From Warburgia ugandensis (taxonomy: Eukaryota > Streptophyta > Magnoliopsida > Canellales > Canellaceae), in NCBI GenBank assembly GCA_035236585.1, contig CP141132.1:53385880-53449879 (forward strand): DNA of 64,000 nucleotides, in the 5' to 3' direction. This document shows positions 63,460 through 64,000 of this stretch, piece after piece. A program made the position numbers and the translations under genes. The notes beneath the pieces are model-generated. The model saw only the letters and a program-made list of their open reading frames with translations, was not told the origin of the DNA and did no database searches. Within the stretch, counting starts at the first letter, position 1. The number at the start of each line of letters is the position of its first letter.

Positions 63460-64000
63460 GGTGATATCCTTAGTCTGTTCCATGATAGAGCTAGATGTTT
63501 CATCAGATGCATTAGTGCTAACCGCATGCACTCCCTTAGGGTTTGCTTGTGGTTGAGCTGGGAACTTTCCTTTTTCCATACTTTGCATCGTTTGACTCAT
63601 CATATTTTTTAATTCATTCATGGATTGGTTGGTTTATTTTATTTGACTTTCTAATTGAGAAATTTTCCTTTCCTGGTTTTGAACATAGTGATTATCCTCT
63701 ATATGCCTTTTAGGTGGGGGCAAGTAAGGTCCAGAAGAAGGAGGCTGATGAGTTTGATAAGGTAAAGTAAGAAGTCCTTGGTTTTATTGATGAGGTTGAT
63801 ATGGTCCTGGTTGTGGAACATTAGTAGTAGGTCCATTTTTACAATTGAAGTTTGGATGGTTTCTCCAGTTGGAATTATAAGCCTCTGAATATGGGGAGAA
63901 AGGTCTTTTATATGTGATAAGTGCATTAGCCTGATCATAAAGTACCTCTTGGAATGCTGGAATGGTAGGACATTCCTGAGTAAGATGGGTGATACTCTCA
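63460..64000 (-). pseudogene. C-terminal part of Athila-type gag (runs off window)
   Basis: The minus strand reads ECPTIPAFQEVLYDQANALI, SPYSEAYNSNWRNHPNFNCK, a Pro/Gln-rich stretch and QERKISQLESQIK then a stop, later KGKFPAQPQANPKG. This is the conserved end of Athila-lineage Gag (NPYSxTYNPGWRNHPNF). Stops after PYQPHQ and QIK show decay. The N-terminal part and the 5' LTR lie beyond the right edge. Confidence 0.85.

Overview
The window is repeat-dominated, AT-rich nuclear DNA of a plant, most likely a flowering plant. The signs are nested Ty1/copia and Ty3/gypsy LTR retrotransposons, long SSRs, a plant-type SINE tail, and decayed relics of two plant gene families (a DUF247/UPF0481 protein and a possible CPR5-like exon). 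I see no intact host protein-coding gene, no tRNA or rRNA gene, and nothing prokaryotic. The many short open frames are almost all chance frames in AT-rich or low-complexity DNA.

Left part (1-18.2 kb): a minus-strand copia gag/protease relic is split by a 2.7-kb solo LTR (951-3661, near-perfect TSD) that carries a long GA repeat and a GA/GAA repeat. A SINE tail, an AC repeat and a weak copia RT fragment follow. Then come a 3.8-kb solo LTR (copy A, 9552-13379), a decayed gypsy gag and two truncated LTRs of Tekay/chromovirus type (15127 and 16616).

Centre (18.2-43.7 kb): copy B of the same 3.8-kb LTR family is interrupted by a 21.7-kb array arranged LTR-internal-LTR-internal-LTR. The LTRs are about 4.73 kb and the internal domains about 3.75 kb. 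A single perfect 5-bp TSD (GAAAC) flanks the whole array. Each internal domain has an initiator-Met-tRNA type PBS, a polypurine tract and only a stop-broken stub of gag, so this is a non-autonomous, LARD-like relative of a Ty3/gypsy element on the minus strand. The two extra blocks probably arose by unequal recombination between LTRs.

Right part: a diverged LTR of the same family on the plus strand (43751-52145) is interrupted by another related LTR (45403-48838). That LTR is itself interrupted by a 246-bp TRIM-like element with a perfect TSD (CAAGT). Next come about 3.4 kb of low-copy-looking DNA with the CPR5-like and DUF247 relics. From 55551 to the window end lies a minus-strand Athila-type Ty3/gypsy element: 3' LTR, PPT, integrase, RNase H, RT, protease and the end of gag, with few disabling changes. 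Its 5' end is beyond the window.

The most interesting signal is a double hairpin that recurs at a similar place (about 400-500 nt from the PBS-side end) in several otherwise diverged LTR families here. Between families its stem shows paired, compensatory base changes. This suggests a conserved RNA structure in the LTR transcript.
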